6,592 nt of DNA from Candidatus Hydrogenedentota bacterium (GTDB lineage Bacteria > Hydrogenedentota > Hydrogenedentia > Hydrogenedentales > CAITNO01): the NCBI GenBank assembly GCA_029554925.1, contig JAKPUV010000429.1, positions 1 to 6,592 on the forward strand. Reading direction: 5' to 3'. Position numbers and translations under genes: made by a program. How positions within the stretch are numbered: position 1 is the stretch's first letter; every line of letters begins with the position of its first letter. Shown piece after piece: positions 1 through 5,672 of the stretch. The notes beneath the pieces are model-generated. The model was given only the letters and a program-made list of their open reading frames with translations, was not told where the DNA came from and searched no databases.

Positions 1-99
1 CGGCCCGGCCATCCGCCCCGCCTGAAGCCCGATGGGAAGCCCCAGAAACACCACCAGCGCAACCGCCGCGCCGATCCATACTTTCTTGTTTCCGTCCAC
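1..99 (-). CDS. N-terminal fragment of a membrane-anchored protein (runs off the left edge)
   Basis: The first 33 codons of a gene whose remainder lies outside the window, so no function can be assigned. It starts with GTG at position 99, preceded after 8 bases by a GGGAG Shine-Dalgarno site (minus strand, 112-108). The peptide begins MDGNKK, followed by one hydrophobic segment at about residues 7-25 (VWIGAAVALVVFLGLPIGL) and then QAGRMAG. This is a typical uncleaved signal anchor, or a signal peptide with its cleavage site further on. An ATG at about position 80 in another frame gives a non-hydrophobic peptide and has no good ribosome site, so GTG is preferred. It lies 114 bases downstream of the SGNH hydrolase gene on the same strand, with its own possible promoter between them. 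The start and the anchor are directly visible; the identity is unknown. Confidence 0.6.
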   Translation of the reverse strand, partial: MDGNKKVWIGAAVALVVFLGLPIGLQAGRMAGP

Positions 100-152
100 A
101 GGTGGGACTCCCGGCCCCCCCTTGCGTTTCCCGCGGACGGGGCGTCTCCTCG

Positions 153-169
153 CGCCCGCCCGGCGGGCG
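153..169 (-). other. GC hairpin in the leader of the left-edge gene
   Basis: CGCCCGC and GCGGGCG form a perfect 7-bp stem around a three-base loop. On the minus strand it sits between the possible promoter at 184-192 and the GTG start at 99, so it would lie near the 5' end of that leader. There is no T tract on either side, which argues against an ordinary intrinsic terminator. It could be a weak attenuating structure or simply GC-rich chance pairing. Confidence 0.3.
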
Positions 170-183
170 TTCACTGCGCGGAA

Positions 184-192
184 AGTATAGCA
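184..192 (-). promoter_or_regulatory. Possible extended -10 promoter for the left-edge gene
   Basis: The minus strand reads TGCTATACT, which fits an extended -10 element (TGn followed by TATACT). It would start transcription near position 177 and leave a leader of about 77 bases before the GTG at 99. No convincing -35 box is present, as expected for an extended -10 type. The same TATACTT string occurs upstream of the SGNH hydrolase gene. Confidence 0.4.
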
Positions 193-213
193 CAGGGCGG
201 CGGCGCGCCCGTC

Positions 214-1243
214 TCACCGGGCCGGCAGGCCGTCTTCGCGCAGCCGACGGCGAACGGTCTCCGCAACCACGCGCGCCCCCGCCGGGGTGTTGTGCACCCC
301 GTCGCAGAAGACGGGTTCGGGGCTTTCAGAGAAGGGACGGCGCAGGTCAATGACCCCGGCGGGCTCCCACTTCGCCGCCTCGGCGATGAGCGACTGGTAG
401 GTGAGGGGGGCATACTCATCCACACCGCTCCCCGCGGCCTGTTCCGGCACCGGCCAGAGGTTGAGGTAAAGGCGCACCCCCCGCGCGGAGCAGGTTTTGG
501 CCATGGCGATAAGAATGTCCAGAAACTCGCCGGGGGTCACACCGGTCTGGATCGCATCCTGGGATGGCCTCGCGCGCGCGCTCATGCCTTGCAGCATCTT
601 CAGCAGCTGCCCGCCCGCGCGGCTCCTTCCAAAGAGGGGGGGCGATTTCCCTGTCACGAAGGTCCCATGGGCTGCGGTCGTTAAACCCGAAGGTCGCGAT
701 CACAACATCCGGCTGAAGATCGAAGCCCCGCGCCATGAGATAGGCCAGTCCCTGAAAAGAGGACATGCCGATCACCCCGGCGTTGAGCACCTCGGCGCGC
801 GCGCCCTCCGCGTCCAGCAGGGATTGCAGCACGGCGGGCCAGGTCTCATGGTCCTCCAGATACTGCCCGAAAGTGGTGGAGTCCCCGATGGCCAGGATGC
901 GCAGCCGCCCCCCCTTTTCCCCGGTGGCGGGCCCGCGCATGCCCAGTGCGTTGGTGGTCACGCGGAATGCGTTGCCGCATCCCTCCGACTGGGACTCAAA
1001 CAGTTCCCCCTTCAAGTTGGGGCGGTTCGTCCAGAACATGCCCGGATCCCCCTGCAGGATGCGGTTGAGATCCAGGCGGCGCTGCACCACCATCAGCTCG
1101 TCCTTTCGGAACAGCGGCGCCGCCCACAGCCCGATGTACAGCGTCGCCCCCATGAGCAGCACAAAAAGCATCCCCAGCAGGAAGGACACCCGGCGCGTGC
1201 GCAGGACCATCCTCGGAGTCTCAATGTCTTGAACGTCGCTCAC
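214..1243 (-). pseudogene. Membrane-anchored SGNH/GDSL-family hydrolase, interrupted by a frameshift
   Basis: SGNH hydrolases remove or transfer acyl groups (lipase, esterase, acetylxylan or glycan deacetylase types); the substrate here cannot be told. The gene starts at GTG 1243, with a GGAGAG site 9 bases upstream. Residues about 20-41 form a membrane anchor (FLLGMLFVLLMGATLYIGLW), which places the domain outside the cytoplasm. Catalytic blocks are GDS with nucleophile Ser122, NAG with Gly156, GFND with Asn188, and DGVH with Asp314 and His317. The first three are in one frame, which continues to a stop at 416. The DGVH block and the natural C-terminus (ending DGLPAR, stop at 214) are in another. 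The frames join at a run of seven C (minus strand) at 636-642. Removing one C gives an uninterrupted 342-residue protein of normal family form. Without correction the product is 275 residues and lacks the Asp/His pair. This may be a sequencing error, a young pseudogene or slippage decoding. The family call is firm; loss of function is not. Confidence 0.85.
636..642 (-). other. Frameshift site in the SGNH hydrolase gene (run of seven C)
   Basis: On the minus strand the first frame reads ATC GCC CCC CCT CTT TGG; the frame carrying the catalytic Asp/His reads CTC TTT GGA. Shortening the C run from seven to six joins them as I-A-P-L-F-G and gives an exact multiple of three from the GTG start to the stop at 214. 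Homopolymer miscounting is a common cause of such breaks, and a CCC-C string is also a plausible site for +1 slippage. Confidence 0.75.
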
Positions 1244-1563
1244 CCGGAAACACTCTCCGCACAGCCTGACGCCGCCGGCGCCAAGTATACACCCGGGCCG
1301 GCGGCGGAGCGAGCACACCTGCGCCAATCTTCCGCGGCGCTTGGATGTCCCTCTGTGCAACGCGCCCATGGTTCTTCCACACGAACCGTCAGAGCGGGTT
1401 CGGCGGCGGCGGGCACCGGAGCCCCCCGTCCCCTTCAGACACCCGGGTGCCCGGTGCGCGGGGCGGCCCCGCATCTTCCCCGCGCAGCCTGCACAAGGTC
1501 TCGCCACCCCGCAGTGTCCAGTCATCCCTGTCTTCCGCCCACGCCCGATGGGTCCGGGGGGCG
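1244..1563. other. Non-coding gap between the PLD and SGNH genes
   Basis: 320 bases with no credible gene. Open frames here are Arg/Pro/Gly-rich and lack ribosome sites. The stretch holds the SGNH promoter candidate near 1284-1289, a perfect 10-bp palindrome CACCCGGGTG at 1440-1449, and a GCGGGG/CCCCGC hairpin with a three-base loop at 1458-1472, which lies about 90 bases past the PLD stop. Neither palindrome is followed by a T run, so no intrinsic terminator can be called. No tRNA-like cloverleaf was seen. Confidence 0.5.
1284..1289 (-). promoter_or_regulatory. Possible -10 box for the SGNH hydrolase gene
   Basis: The minus strand reads TATACT followed by TGG. A transcript would start near 1277, giving a leader of about 33 bases that includes the GGAGAG ribosome site at 1258-1253. 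No clear -35 box is found 16-18 bases upstream, where the sequence is GC-rich. The support is the match to the sigma-70-type -10 consensus and its good position. Confidence 0.4.
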
Positions 1564-2703
1564 CTATTTCTCGGCCGCCTTCGCCGCCGCCGCCACGCGG
1601 TCCATCTCGCGCAGAAACTGCCCCGCCACGCCGGGGTCGTGGACGATGAGCATGTTCTCATCGTTCCGCTTCTCGGCGCTCTCGCTGAAGTTGTAGCTGC
1701 CCGCCGCGACCGCCGCCCCGTCCACGACGATCACCTTGTGGTGCATCGCGCCGGGGTTGCCGTCGAGCAGGATCTCGGCGCCCCGCACGGCCAGCCACTC
1801 GTCGCGGGATGACGGCGACCCGGCCCCGCGCCGCTCGAACACCCCGCGCACCGCCACCCCGGCGGCCAGCCGCCCCGCCAGCTCCTCCGCCAGCCCCTCC
1901 GAGGTGAACGAGAAGGCCATGAAGTCCACCCGGGCGCGCGCGCCGCGCACAAAAGCCCGCAGCGCCTCCTCAACCCCGTCGTCGGGCGAGAAGAGGCACT
2001 CGATCCGGACGCCCCCCGCCACGGCCGCGCGGTGCGGCGTCGGCAGGCAGGGCCCCGCCCCGAACATGCGCCGGGTGAACATCTCGTCGAACTCGGCGGT
2101 GTAGCTCTCCGCCAGCTCCGGAGACACCACCAGCAGCGCGTGGTTGTCGTTGCGGAAGAAGCAGTTCGCCGTCACGTTCACCGACCCCGTCCACACGGTG
2201 CGCCCGTCTATCACGCAGAACTTGTCGTGCATGAGGCCCGATCCGTTGTCGAAAACCACGGGCACCCCCGCCTCCCGAACCCGCCGCAGGGCCGCCCGGT
2301 CGCGGTGGTCGTACTCCGTGACCAGGGCGGTGCGCACCCCGCGCCGGTGCAGGTCCACCAGCACATCCGCCGCCTCGGGCAGGTCGAGGTCGTACCACGC
2401 GCACAGCGCCGACTCCCGCGCCCCCGCCAGCGCACCCAGCAGCCGCGTGTGCGGCCCGGCGGCGTCCGCGCGGTCGGCCGGAAAGAAGAGCGCCTCGACC
2501 GCCGGCGCGGAGGCTTCGGGAGGGGCCGCGGCCGTCGGGGTGGCCGGTGCCCGCACCGGTGCGGGCGCGGGAACGGCGGTCAGACGCCCCGCGACGTAGG
2601 CCATGACGAAAATCAGCGCGCCCGCAGCCGCCAGGCCGGAGAAAAGCCACGCGCGGCGCCTGCGGCGCGGGACGGTTGAGAACGGCGCACCCATGCGCCC
2701 CAT
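1564..2703 (-). CDS. Membrane-anchored phospholipase D-like protein with two HKD domains
   Basis: A PLD-superfamily protein of 379 residues. Family members hydrolyse or transfer phosphodiester bonds (cardiolipin synthases, phospholipases D, Nuc-type nucleases). The N-terminus has a basic patch (RRRRR, residues 13-17) and one membrane segment at about 18-40, so the rest should face the periplasm. An Ala/Pro-rich linker (about 44-68) follows. Both HKD motifs are complete: H159-K161-D166 with GSVN at 173-176, and H321-K323-D328 with GSYN at 335-338. Two complete motifs fit a single chain forming its own active site. It lacks the two-helix N-terminus and usual length of ClsA-type cardiolipin synthase. 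I therefore favour a secreted PLD-family hydrolase or nuclease, but a transferase role stays open. ATG 2703 was chosen because translation further upstream would run into the divergent surE leader. No ribosome site precedes it, and a second ATG at 2694 (376 residues) is a real alternative. It is divergent from surE. Confidence 0.85.
   Translation of the reverse strand: MGRMGAPFSTVPRRRRRAWLFSGLAAAGALIFVMAYVAGRLTAVPAPAPVRAPATPTAAAPPEASAPAVEALFFPADRADAAGPHTRLLGALAGARESALCAWYDLDLPEAADVLVDLHRRGVRTALVTEYDHRDRAALRRVREAGVPVVFDNGSGLMHDKFCVIDGRTVWTGSVNVTANCFFRNDNHALLVVSPELAESYTAEFDEMFTRRMFGAGPCLPTPHRAAVAGGVRIECLFSPDDGVEEALRAFVRGARARVDFMAFSFTSEGLAEELAGRLAAGVAVRGVFERRGAGSPSSRDEWLAVRGAEILLDGNPGAMHHKVIVVDGAAVAAGSYNFSESAEKRNDENMLIVHDPGVAGQFLREMDRVAAAAKAAEK
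2549..2566. repeat. Perfect 18-bp palindrome inside the PLD gene linker
   Basis: GCCCGCACCGGTGCGGGC is identical to its reverse complement across 18 bases. It falls in the codons for the Ala/Pro-rich linker (APVRAP), between the membrane segment and the first PLD domain. The linker is weakly constrained, so the palindrome may be a by-product of GC-rich alternating codons. A protein-binding site cannot be excluded. Confidence 0.4.
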
Positions 2704-2748
2704 CGTAGCAGAAAGGGAGAAGCGCCGGTGCGGAGGCGCGGGGGCCGG

Positions 2749-2778
2749 TTGCGCGGGACGGGGCCCGGCGACTACACT
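2749..2778 (+). promoter_or_regulatory. Possible sigma-70-type promoter for surE
   Basis: TTGCGC at 2749-2754 and TACACT at 2773-2778 are separated by 18 bases. The -10 box fits well; the -35 box keeps TTG. Transcription would start near 2785, about 35 bases before the surE ATG, and the leader contains the GAGG ribosome site at 2808-2811. Confidence 0.45.
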
Positions 2779-2818
2779 GGGACACCGTTCCGAAAGGCCC
2801 CCTTCCCGAGGTTTTCCC

Positions 2819-3580
2819 ATGACCCCCCCGCTCATTCTGGTGACAAACGACGACGGCATCGGCGCGCCGGGCCTGGCGGCGCTGGCCGCCGCGCTGGAGC
2901 CCCTGGGCGAGGTGCATGTCTACGCCCCGGACCGCCAGCGCAGCGCCGTGGGGCACGCCGTGTCGCTGCACACGCCGCTGCGCGTGACGGACACGGGGGA
3001 GCGACGGCGGATGGTGGACGGCACCCCCACGGACTGCGTGATGCTGGCGGTGCGGGGGCTGCTCCCCCGCAGGCCGGCGCTGGTGGTCAGCGGGATCAAT
3101 TCGGGGGCCAATCTCGGCGACGACGTGACCTATTCCGGCACCGTCGCGGGGGCCTACGAGGGCATGCTCCTGGGCATCCCCTCGCTGGCGGTCTCCAACA
3201 TCGCGTACGCCCCGGAGCACTACGCCGCTTCGGCGGCGGTGGCGGCGCGACTGGCGGCGCGGGTGCTGGAGCGCGGGCTGCCCGCCGGGGTCATGCTCAA
3301 CGTGAACATCCCCGACCTCCCCGGGAACCGGATCGCCGGCGTCGCGGCCACCCGCATGGGCCGCCGCAACTACCAGGACGAGATCGTCGAGCGCGAGGAC
3401 CCGCGCGGCGGCCGCTACTACTGGATCGGCGGCGCGCAGCCCGACCACTACCCGGAGACGGGCACGGATTTCGAGGCGGTCGGCCGCGGCCTGGTGAGCG
3501 TGACGCCGCTGCACCGGGACCTCACGGCCCACGGCGCCCTGGCCGGCCTCGCGGCCCTGCTGGACGGCGCGGCCGGCTGA
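2819..3580 (+). CDS. surE: SurE, 5'/3'-nucleotidase (survival protein E)
   Basis: SurE is a divalent-metal-dependent cytoplasmic phosphatase that dephosphorylates nucleoside 5'- and 3'-monophosphates and can cut short polyphosphate. The 253 residues match the usual family length of about 250. The N-terminal Rossmann-like part carries LVTNDDG, with metal ligands Asp11 and Asp12. APDRQRSAVGHAVSL follows with Ser42, then GTPTDCV, then SGINSGANLGDD with Asn94, followed by TYSGTVAGAYEG. These align with Asp8, Asp9, Ser39 and Asn92 of the E. coli protein, so the metal site is intact. The C-terminal part has the typical NVNIPDLP. The start ATG follows GAGG by 7 bases. The pcm, nlpD and rpoS neighbours seen in proteobacteria are absent. 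It is divergent from the PLD gene, with about 115 bases between the starts. Identification is secure. Confidence 0.97.
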   Translation: MTPPLILVTNDDGIGAPGLAALAAALEPLGEVHVYAPDRQRSAVGHAVSLHTPLRVTDTGERRRMVDGTPTDCVMLAVRGLLPRRPALVVSGINSGANLGDDVTYSGTVAGAYEGMLLGIPSLAVSNIAYAPEHYAASAAVAARLAARVLERGLPAGVMLNVNIPDLPGNRIAGVAATRMGRRNYQDEIVEREDPRGGRYYWIGGAQPDHYPETGTDFEAVGRGLVSVTPLHRDLTAHGALAGLAALLDGAAG

Positions 3581-3595
3581 GGCCCTGCGCCGCGC

Positions 3596-3626
3596 TTGAC
3601 TTGGGTCCACCGTCCCGCGCTATGGT
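3596..3626 (+). promoter_or_regulatory. Possible promoter for the Gfo/Idh/MocA gene
   Basis: TTGACT at 3596-3601 matches five of six -35 consensus bases, and TATGGT at 3621-3626 is a fair -10 box. The spacing of 19 bases is slightly long. It lies just after the surE stop, so the next gene probably has its own transcript, though read-through from surE is possible. The leader would be about 57 bases. Confidence 0.5.
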
Positions 3627-3689
3627 GTCTGCAAACCCGTAACCGGCGCCGCGCGGGAAACGCCCCCGGCGTGAAAGGATTTCCCCCCC

Positions 3690-5024
3690 ATGCCCAGAGA
3701 CCTCTCCAGACGCTCCTTCCTGAAACACGTGTCCGCCGCGGGCCTCGCCATGCCGCTGATCCTCCCGCGGCTGAGCCTCGCCGCGCCGCCCTCGGGCAGG
3801 CTCCAGCACGCCGCCATCGGCGTGGGCGGCCAGGGGGCCTCGGACCTCGAGAACATCTTCGCGAGCGGCAAGGTGGACGTGTACGCCCTGTGCGACATTG
3901 ACGAGCGCACCCTCCAGAAGGCGGCCAAGCGCTATCCCGGCGCGCGCCTCTACCGCGACTGGCGCGAGATGCTGGAGAAGGAGGAGAAGAACGTTGACTC
4001 CGTCAACGTGTCCACCCCGGACCACATGCACGCCGCGCCGGCCATGACCGCCATCCGCAAGGGCAAGCACGTCTTCTGCGAGAAGCCGCTGACCCACGAG
4101 GTCTACGAGGCGCGGAAACTCACCCTCGCCGCCCGCGAAAAGGGCGTCGCCACGCAGATGGGCATCCAGATCCACTCCCACGAGTTCTACCGCACCGCCG
4201 TCCACTGGCTGAAGGCCGGCGCCATCGGCAAGGTCACCGCGTGGCACTCCTGGTCCGCCGCCGTCTACACCACGGACGACAAGAAGCGCCCGGCGGGCTC
4301 CGACCCCGTGCCGGAGCATGTGGCCTGGGACCTGTGGCTCGGCGTCGCGCCGAAGCGCCCGTACAAGAAGGACATTTACCACCCCTTCAAGTGGCGGTGC
4401 TGGCGCGACTTCGGCGGCGGCGCCACGGGCGACTTCGGCTGCCACATCTTCGACCCTGTCTTCACCGCGCTGGAAATCGGCGCGCCCCTCTCCATCGTCT
4501 CCGAGACCGAATGCGTCAGCGACGAGGTGCACCCCGGCTGGTCCATTGCGCGCTATGTCTTCCCCGGCGCCGCGCTGACGGCGGGCAAGACCATTGAGGC
4601 CGTGTGGATGGACGGCGGAAAGATGCCCGCCCCCGGCGTGTCGCCCCATGTGCCCGCCGACCGCGAGCTGCCCCCCAGCGGCTCCCTCGTCATCGGCGAG
4701 GAGGGCACCCTGCTGATCCCCCACGTCGGCCCGCCCAAGCTCTTCCCCGAGGAGAAGTTCAAGGACTACCCCAAGCCCGAGCTGGCGCCGCTGGACCACT
4801 ACCACGAGTTCGTGGAGGCCGCGCTCGGCAACGGGAAGCCCGGGGCCAACTTCGACTTCGCCGGCCCCCTCACCGAGGCCGTGCTGCTGGGCAACATCGC
4901 CAACCGCTTCCCCGGCGAGACCCTGGAGTGGAACGCCGAAAAGCTCAAGTTCACCAACCACCGCAAGGCCAGCGACCTGCTCCGCCGCCGCTACCGCGGC
5001 GGATGGCGCGTGCGCGGACTGTAG
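3690..5024 (+). CDS. Tat-exported Gfo/Idh/MocA-family oxidoreductase
   Basis: 444 residues. Members of this family use NAD(P) to oxidise, reduce or epimerise sugars, inositols and related compounds; the substrate here is unknown. The N-terminus is a twin-arginine signal: SRRSFLK at 6-12, a hydrophobic stretch to about residue 30, and a likely cleavage near SLA-A (29-32), so the protein should be exported folded with its cofactor. The Rossmann fold starts with AAIGVGGQG (41-49). The substrate side has the family motif CEKPLTHE (130-137). The C-terminal domain carries GDFGCHIFDP (247-256), characteristic of the exported members common in Planctomycetes-like bacteria, and the chain ends in the usual YRGGW. 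The ATG follows AAAGGA (3674-3679) across ten bases, seven of them C. The start is well fixed because the Tat motif lies right behind it. No sugar-catabolic partner gene is adjacent. Confidence 0.93.
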   Translation: MPRDLSRRSFLKHVSAAGLAMPLILPRLSLAAPPSGRLQHAAIGVGGQGASDLENIFASGKVDVYALCDIDERTLQKAAKRYPGARLYRDWREMLEKEEKNVDSVNVSTPDHMHAAPAMTAIRKGKHVFCEKPLTHEVYEARKLTLAAREKGVATQMGIQIHSHEFYRTAVHWLKAGAIGKVTAWHSWSAAVYTTDDKKRPAGSDPVPEHVAWDLWLGVAPKRPYKKDIYHPFKWRCWRDFGGGATGDFGCHIFDPVFTALEIGAPLSIVSETECVSDEVHPGWSIARYVFPGAALTAGKTIEAVWMDGGKMPAPGVSPHVPADRELPPSGSLVIGEEGTLLIPHVGPPKLFPEEKFKDYPKPELAPLDHYHEFVEAALGNGKPGANFDFAGPLTEAVLLGNIANRFPGETLEWNAEKLKFTNHRKASDLLRRRYRGGWRVRGL

Positions 5025-5060
5025 GGCGGATCCAACCATCCGGAGGCCGCCCTGCTCCGC

Positions 5061-5108
5061 GCAAGCGGGGGGGGCGTTCCGCAAGCCGGGCGCGGGGGTG
5101 CCGCTTGC
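5061..5108. repeat. Inverted repeat upstream of the HTH gene
   Basis: GCAAGCGG (5061-5068) and CCGCTTGC (5101-5108) are perfect 8-bp arms separated by 32 bases. A related copy, GCAAGCCGGG, lies inside at 5081-5090. The element is between the Gfo/Idh/MocA stop and the HTH promoter, about 40 bases above the -35 box. No T run follows, so it is not a standard terminator. It could be a weak transcript hairpin or a regulator-binding site. Confidence 0.35.
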
Positions 5109-5147
5109 TGCGCCCTCTTCCCCTGCGGGATGACCGCCCCGCCCGGG

Positions 5148-5176
5148 TTGTTTGTTTTTGTCCCTTTGTGTAGAAT
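5148..5176 (+). promoter_or_regulatory. Sigma-70-type promoter of the HTH gene
   Basis: TTGTTT (5148-5153) and TAGAAT (5171-5176) are separated by the ideal 17 bases. The region is also conspicuously T-rich (TTGTTTGTTTTTG) in an otherwise GC-rich window, as expected for a promoter. The start point would be near 5183, leaving a leader of about 20 bases that holds GGGAGA (5190-5195), 7 bases before the ATG. Confidence 0.65.
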
Positions 5177-5202
5177 GCCCCCAACGGCTGGGAGATGCGG
5201 TC

Positions 5203-5661
5203 ATGGAAAACATGCTGACGGTCGAGGAGGTCGCCGATATCCTCAAGGTGAAGCCCATCACGGTGCGCCAGATGTACCGCGAGAAACGCCTGCGCGCCTT
5301 CAAGATCGGAAAGGCTTGGCGCACCACGCAGTCCATCCTCGAGGAGGACATCGCCTGCCTGAGCCGGGGCGAGAAGCCGCCCGAGCTGCCGCCGCAGGCC
5401 GCCTTCGGCCCCACCGCCAAACCGGGCGCCAAGCGCGGCCGCAAGCCCCGCGCGGCGCAGGAACCGGTCCCCGCCCCCGCCCCCGCCGCGCCCGTCGTGC
5501 GGGAGGAGCCGGCCCCGGCGCCCGCCGTTGAAGCCGCCGCCCCGGCGGCGGTGGAGGAGCCGCAGGACGCGCCCCCGGCGGACGAGGACGCGCCGAAGGA
5601 GAGGCGCCGCCGCCAGAAGGCGCAGGAGCCCCAGGACGACGGCCAGCCCCTGCTGTTCTGA
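5203..5661 (+). CDS. Excisionase-type helix-turn-helix protein with disordered tail
   Basis: 152 residues. Residues about 4-50 match the small MerR/excisionase-like DNA-binding domain (HTH_17): LTVEEVADILKVKPITVRQM is the helix-turn-helix, followed by YREKRLRAFKIGKAWR, the beta-wing. The remaining 100 residues are Pro/Ala/Glu-rich and probably disordered. Within them are a basic KRGRKPR stretch (78-84) resembling an AT-hook, a basic cluster ERRRRQK (133-139), and the C-terminal peptide QPLLF (148-152), which fits the QxxLF beta-sliding-clamp-binding pattern. The start ATG 5203 was chosen because GGGAGA precedes it by 7 bases and a good promoter lies just upstream. An earlier in-frame ATG at 5152 falls inside that promoter. 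No integrase or phage gene is nearby, so the role is more likely a chromosomal regulator or DNA-associated protein than an excisionase. It stops 11 bases before the convergent CPBP gene ends. Confidence 0.85.
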   Translation: MENMLTVEEVADILKVKPITVRQMYREKRLRAFKIGKAWRTTQSILEEDIACLSRGEKPPELPPQAAFGPTAKPGAKRGRKPRAAQEPVPAPAPAAPVVREEPAPAPAVEAAAPAAVEEPQDAPPADEDAPKERRRRQKAQEPQDDGQPLLF

Positions 5662-5672
5662 GGGGGCGTCCG

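Noticed and set aside
115..121. Runs of seven or eight G or C (115-121, 636-642, 2823-2829, 3683-3689, 5067-5074) as a phase-variation system
   Set aside because: At roughly one third each of G and C, about five such runs are expected by chance in a window this size. Only the one at 636-642 changes a reading frame, and it is reported separately.
1440..1472. Palindromes past the PLD stop as a transcription terminator
   Set aside because: The stems are GC-rich, but no T run follows on the relevant strand, so an intrinsic terminator is not supported.
1244..1525. N-terminal extension of the SGNH frame upstream of GTG 1243
   Set aside because: The extension is Arg/Gly/Cys-rich and would precede a natural membrane anchor. 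GTG 1243 has a ribosome site at the right distance and a -10 box above it.
497..1696. 399-codon open frame on the plus strand opposite the SGNH hydrolase gene
   Set aside because: It is antisense to a gene with all SGNH motifs, and the translation is low-complexity without domains.
2704..2859. N-terminal extension of the PLD frame toward 2859
   Set aside because: It overlaps the surE promoter, leader and first codons, and the residues look non-coding before the basic and membrane segment.
1970..3610. 546-codon open frame on the minus strand across surE and part of the PLD gene
   Set aside because: It overlaps surE and runs out of frame with the PLD domains. The composition is Arg/His/Gly-rich, so it is a shadow.
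3522..5444. 640-codon open frame on the minus strand, opposite the Gfo/Idh/MocA and HTH genes
   Set aside because: It is antisense to two clearly recognised genes and is Gly/Ala/Arg/Val-rich with no known motif. Long antisense frames are routine in GC-rich DNA.
5203..5661. HTH protein as a phage or integrative-element excisionase
   Set aside because: Only the DNA-binding domain resembles excisionases. There is no integrase, attachment-site repeat, tRNA or phage gene in the window, and base composition matches the neighbours.
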